A DNA stretch of 64,000 nt from Streptomyces decoyicus (GTDB taxonomy: Bacteria > Actinomycetota > Actinomycetes > Streptomycetales > Streptomycetaceae). The notes under the pieces are model-generated. The model saw nothing but the letters and a program-made list of their open reading frames with translations, was not told the origin of the DNA and made no database searches. A program made the position numbers and the translations under genes. Each line of letters starts with the position of its first letter. The first letter of the stretch is position 1. The stretch covers positions 6,386,001-6,450,000 of the forward strand of contig NZ_CP082301.1 of the NCBI RefSeq assembly GCF_019880305.1, given 5' to 3'. Shown piece by piece: positions 61,334 through 64,000 of the stretch.

Positions 61334-61422
61334 GCACGGGCCGGTGGAGGTTCGAGGGGCATGACCCGGCGTCACGAACCGGTGTGACGCCGTCGAGTGC
61401 TACGAGCGCGAGGAGCAGTCCG

Positions 61423-62457
61423 ATGTCCCCCACCGCCGTCCCCGCCATACCTGCCGTACACCGCGAGGTACGGCTGGCCGACCGGGTCGAAGGCGATCTG
61501 GCGCCCCATCACTTCACCGTCGCCGAGGTCCCGGTGCCGAAGCCGGAACCGGGGCAGGTGCTGGTGCGCACCCGGGTGATGGCGGTGACCGCCGCGATGC
61601 GAACGCAGATGGCCGGAATGCCGCTGCCGATGGGCTCATTTGTGCCGGGTGAGGCGCTGTGGGGCTCCGCGGTCGGCGAGGTGGTGGCGGCGCCGGGCGG
61701 CGGCTTCACGCCCGGCGAACTGGTACAACACTCCCGCGGCTGGCGGGAGTTCGCGGCCGTCGACGCGTCGCGGGTACGGCGGCTCGACCCGGACGCACTG
61801 CCGGCTCCCGCCGCGCATCTCTCGCAGGGCGCGACGGCCTGGGGAGCGCTGCGCCGGGCCGCGGAGGTGCGGCCGGGGGACACCGTGTTCGTCACCGGCG
61901 CGGCGGGCGGTGTGGGCAGCCTGGCCGGGCAGCTGGCGCGGCGCCTGGGTGCCCGCCGGGTCGTCGGCAGCACCGGCTCGGAGCGCAAGGCGGCCCTGCT
62001 GCGCGCCGAGTTGGGGTACGACGACACGATCGTGCGCGGCGCCGGGCCGATCGAACGGCAGCTGCGCCGGGCGGCGCCGGAGGGTATCGACGTGCTGCTG
62101 GACACCGTGGGCGGTGAGCAGCTCACGGCGGCGCTTTCGCTGGCCCGACCCGACGCGCGGTTCGCGCTGGTCGGTGCGCTCTCCAGTCAGCTGGGCGGGG
62201 GCGGGGGCGGCGGCATCGCCGCCCTGGTGGAGCTGGACGCAGGGCTGATCGTCATGCGGCGGGTGGCGCTGCGCGGCTTCGGGCTGCATGCACACCCGGA
62301 TCTGCCACAGGAGTGGACCAAGGAGTTCGGCCAGGGGCTGCGGGAGGGCTCCCTGGTCTTCCCGCATGCCCTTCTGAAGGGGATCGAGCAGGCGCCGCGG
62401 GCGCTGTGCGAACTTGTGCAGGGGCGTCATATCGGCGCGGTGCTGGTCGAGTTGTAA
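61423..62457 (+). CDS. MDR-family NADPH-dependent oxidoreductase
   Basis: Medium-chain reductase of 344 residues resembling leukotriene B4 dehydrogenase/PTGR enoyl reductases. The N-terminal substrate domain has EVPVPKPEPGQVLVRTRVMA; the cofactor domain has VFVTGAAGGVGSLAGQLARR (AxxGxxG) and VVGSTGSERKAALL; no zinc-binding Cys set is present. It would reduce a carbon-carbon double bond. The butyrolactone pathway contains a butenolide reduction step, so a role there fits its position, though BprA-type enzymes usually do this. GAGGAG lies before ATG 61423. Confidence 0.85.
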   Translation: MSPTAVPAIPAVHREVRLADRVEGDLAPHHFTVAEVPVPKPEPGQVLVRTRVMAVTAAMRTQMAGMPLPMGSFVPGEALWGSAVGEVVAAPGGGFTPGELVQHSRGWREFAAVDASRVRRLDPDALPAPAAHLSQGATAWGALRRAAEVRPGDTVFVTGAAGGVGSLAGQLARRLGARRVVGSTGSERKAALLRAELGYDDTIVRGAGPIERQLRRAAPEGIDVLLDTVGGEQLTAALSLARPDARFALVGALSSQLGGGGGGGIAALVELDAGLIVMRRVALRGFGLHAHPDLPQEWTKEFGQGLREGSLVFPHALLKGIEQAPRALCELVQGRHIGAVLVEL

Positions 62458-62510
62458 GGCCGGGTACGGGGCCGCGGCCGGGGAGTCCGGCCGGGCGGGG
62501 CCGGGCAGGG

Positions 62511-63146
62511 TCAGCCGGCCGCCGGGATCTGCGTCGGCGCCGGGATGCCGGCGGCGGGGAACCGGTCCGGCGCGGCCGGCAGCAGCGCCCACAGACCGAC
62601 GATGGACTCCCTGTCCCACCACGTCCGGTCCTCGCTGCCCAGATGCAGCAGGCCCACCACGAGTGAGGTCAACAGCTGGGCCGTACGCCGCGGTTCGGTG
62701 TCCGACGCATGCGGTCCGGCCGGTCCGCCGGTTCCGCAGGTGACCGCCTTGTCGAGGAAGAGTGCGTACCAGCGCTGTTCCAGGGCGTAGATGCCGAGCC
62801 CCGGCGCGGTCTCCGGCCGCAGTCGCAGTCCGGCGCGCAGTACGGCGTCCGACTCCACCCGGCCGAACAGCTCAACGGTGAAGTCCCGTACAGCGGTGGG
62901 CAGTGGCTCCGGGGAACGGGTGAAGCCGTCCTCGATCTCCTGGAGGGTCGCGAGCGCGGCATCCCGCACCGCGAGCGTGAGGTCGTCCTTGGACGTGAAG
63001 TGGAAGTAGAGCGCCCCTTTGCTCAGCCGGGCCCGCCGGCTGATCTCGACCATGCCCGCGGCGGGTACCCCTTTCTCCAGGAAGGTCTCTGCGGCCGAGC
63101 GGATGAGTGCCTGGCGGCTCTGGATGGCGCGATGCTGGGTGGGCAC
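62511..63146 (-). CDS. TetR-family pseudo-gamma-butyrolactone receptor
   Basis: A 211-residue TetR regulator related to the first receptor: IRSAAETFLEKGVPAAGMVE, ISRRARLSKGALYFHFTSKD. The ligand domain differs strongly and is richer in Pro/Gly (FTRSPEPLPTAV), as in ScbR2/BarB-type pseudo-receptors that answer to antibiotics rather than butyrolactones. GTG 63146 start. An ARE-like site lies 45-76 nt upstream, so it is probably controlled by the receptor and/or itself. A Trp in the pocket (ALEQRWYALFLD) is retained. Confidence 0.85.
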   Translation of the reverse strand: MPTQHRAIQSRQALIRSAAETFLEKGVPAAGMVEISRRARLSKGALYFHFTSKDDLTLAVRDAALATLQEIEDGFTRSPEPLPTAVRDFTVELFGRVESDAVLRAGLRLRPETAPGLGIYALEQRWYALFLDKAVTCGTGGPAGPHASDTEPRRTAQLLTSLVVGLLHLGSEDRTWWDRESIVGLWALLPAAPDRFPAAGIPAPTQIPAAG

Positions 63147-63190
63147 GGTGTCCGTCCCGTCTCTAGTACGGCTGCGAGCTCAATGCAGTC

Positions 63191-63222
63191 TACATAGAAA
63201 ACCAACCATGCGGTTCTGTATG
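63191..63222 (-). promoter_or_regulatory. ARE-like site 3 (before second TetR gene)
   Basis: tacatagaaaaccaaccatg continuing cggttctgtatg is the best palindrome of the three: ACATA-GAAAACC against GGTT-CTGTATG around ACCATGC. It lies 45-76 nt before the pseudo-receptor start. Confidence 0.7.
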
Positions 63223-63373
63223 CTCCATGAGAATGTCCGGAACTGGGGTGCCCTGGCGCGAAGACGACGATCTGTCGCCGGTTCGGATGTCCGGCGGCCT
63301 TCGGGGGGCGGTCTGCCCCCAGTCTGGCCGGTGGGTGAAGGGTTGTCGACCCGTCAGGGACGGCAAGGGTCCA

Positions 63374-63402
63374 TTGACAAACAGCGCAGGCGGTTTTTAA
63401 AT
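63374..63402 (+). promoter_or_regulatory. Candidate housekeeping promoter for the HAD gene
   Basis: TTGACA (63374-63379), a 17-bp spacer and TTAAAT (63397-63402) form a near-consensus sigma-70-type promoter, rare in this GC-rich DNA. The right part of the spacer (GGCGGTTTTTAAAT) resembles the right half of the ARE sites, so a repressor could overlap it. 197 nt upstream of the HAD start. Confidence 0.6.
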
Positions 63403-63598
63403 CTCCGAAGGCGGTAAACGGGACGACCCCTTCCGTTGCAGCCGCCTTGACGGTCGCGTACCGCCGTTGGACAGCGGTGCGCCATGGCGAGACCGCCTCT
63501 GCCTTCACAGTCCTCGACCGCAGGCCGCCCAACCAGCCGAGCCAGCAACGTCACCCGAGCCCCTGCACCCCCATAGGAATCCGGAAAGGTCTCCAGCC

Positions 63599-64000
63599 AT
63601 GCGCGTAGCAACGGAAGTCGGCGAACGTCCCGCAAGAGGCGCACGGAGCGCCGGCGGCGAGACGATCAGGGCCGCCGTCTTCGATCTGGACGGCACCCTC
63701 GCCAACACCCTGCCCCCGATCAGCAAGCTGCTGGTCAAGGTGGCCTCGGAACAGGGCTGTTCGGTGACCGCCCGGCAGGCGGCCTCCGCCATCGGCAAGC
63801 CGCCCGGCCCCGCCTTCGGCCGGCTGCTGGGCAAGCCCGAGGACGACGGCCGGGTGCAGGCGGCCATCTCCCGCTACCGCGAGCTGTTCGCCTATGAAGT
63901 CCTGTGCCAGGGACCGCAGCTGCTCTTTCCCGGGGTGACCGCGGGGCTGTCCGCGCTGCGCGCCCACGGCGTCGAGCTGGCCGTCGCCACGTCCAAGACC
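63599..64000 (+). CDS. HAD-superfamily hydrolase (partial, runs off the window)
   Basis: 134 residues are visible. HAD motif I is AAVFDLDGTLANTLPP (nucleophile Asp and acid Asp), a helical cap follows (QGCSVTARQAASAIGKPPGP), and motif II begins at LAVATSKT where the window ends. GGAAAGG precedes ATG 63599. Probable phosphatase. The butyrolactone route includes removal of a phosphate after the AfsA step, so a linked HAD enzyme fits, but this is inference. Confidence 0.88.
   Translation, partial: MRVATEVGERPARGARSAGGETIRAAVFDLDGTLANTLPPISKLLVKVASEQGCSVTARQAASAIGKPPGPAFGRLLGKPEDDGRVQAAISRYRELFAYEVLCQGPQLLFPGVTAGLSALRAHGVELAVATSKT

Noticed and set aside
61340..61365. GGTTCGAGGGGC resembling a tRNA T-loop
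   Set aside because: No acceptor, D or anticodon stem can be folded around it. No tRNA supported in the window.

Overview
The window is high-GC actinobacterial DNA, almost certainly from Streptomyces. The evidence is pervasive GC-rich third codon positions, frequent GTG starts, SigB-type sigma factors with HATPase/STAS regulators, a SepF paralogue, an AfsA-type gamma-butyrolactone system, and several Streptomyces-typical small DUF proteins. All calls come from reading sequence and translations; no database search was run. No tRNA, rRNA, CRISPR array or replication origin was recognised.

Layout. 0-1.8 kb is the edge of a nonribosomal peptide cluster: the start of an NRPS on the minus strand (continuing out of the window), a divergent type II thioesterase, and panD, which makes beta-alanine. 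1.8-3.6 kb holds a decayed UbiB/AarF kinase gene and small hypotheticals. 3.7-12.5 kb is a general-stress island: PRC-barrel protein, two tandem HATPase anti-sigma-like proteins, a small membrane protein, a GH15 enzyme, a ferritin-like protein, a STAS protein, two paralogous SigB-type sigma factors, CsbD, a hydrophobic peptide and a DUF5133 protein. 13-23 kb is mixed: a SAM methyltransferase, an I36-like secreted protein, an AlkD-like protein, a YqcI/GntA-type haem N-oxygenase, a DMT exporter with a frameshifted LysR gene, a SpoIIE phosphatase and a lipoprotein. 23-31.5 kb has an ascorbate-type PTS (EIIA-EIIB fusion plus EIIC), a MarR-like gene interrupted by a 24-bp minisatellite, an ABC exporter, an IS5 remnant, a DUF2079 membrane protein and a secreted protein.

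32.6-38.4 kb is the most unusual part. It is a compact six-gene plus-strand operon: haem-oxygenase-like diiron oxidase, PLP aminotransferase, large FAD/NAD(P)-binding protein, cupin, TSUP exporter and O-methyltransferase. It sits between an AT-richer non-coding stretch and the wreck of a ku gene, and looks like an acquired small-molecule pathway whose product I cannot name.

38.9-55.8 kb is mostly conserved: a CorA-like transporter, SepF paralogue, AAA ATPase overlapping a MazG-like hydrolase, an LLM oxidoreductase, the Hen1-Pnkp RNA-repair pair, arginine deiminase, ornithine carbamoyltransferase behind a candidate ARG box, an APC permease and a HATPase protein. 56-59.3 kb carries an enoyl-CoA hydratase and a bifunctional aryl-CoA monooxygenase/reductase. 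59.5-64 kb is a signalling locus: afsA, two TetR receptors, an MDR oxidoreductase and a HAD hydrolase (cut by the window end), with three ARE-like operator sites placed next to the regulated starts. Short tandem repeats, several of them inside coding frames, recur throughout the window.
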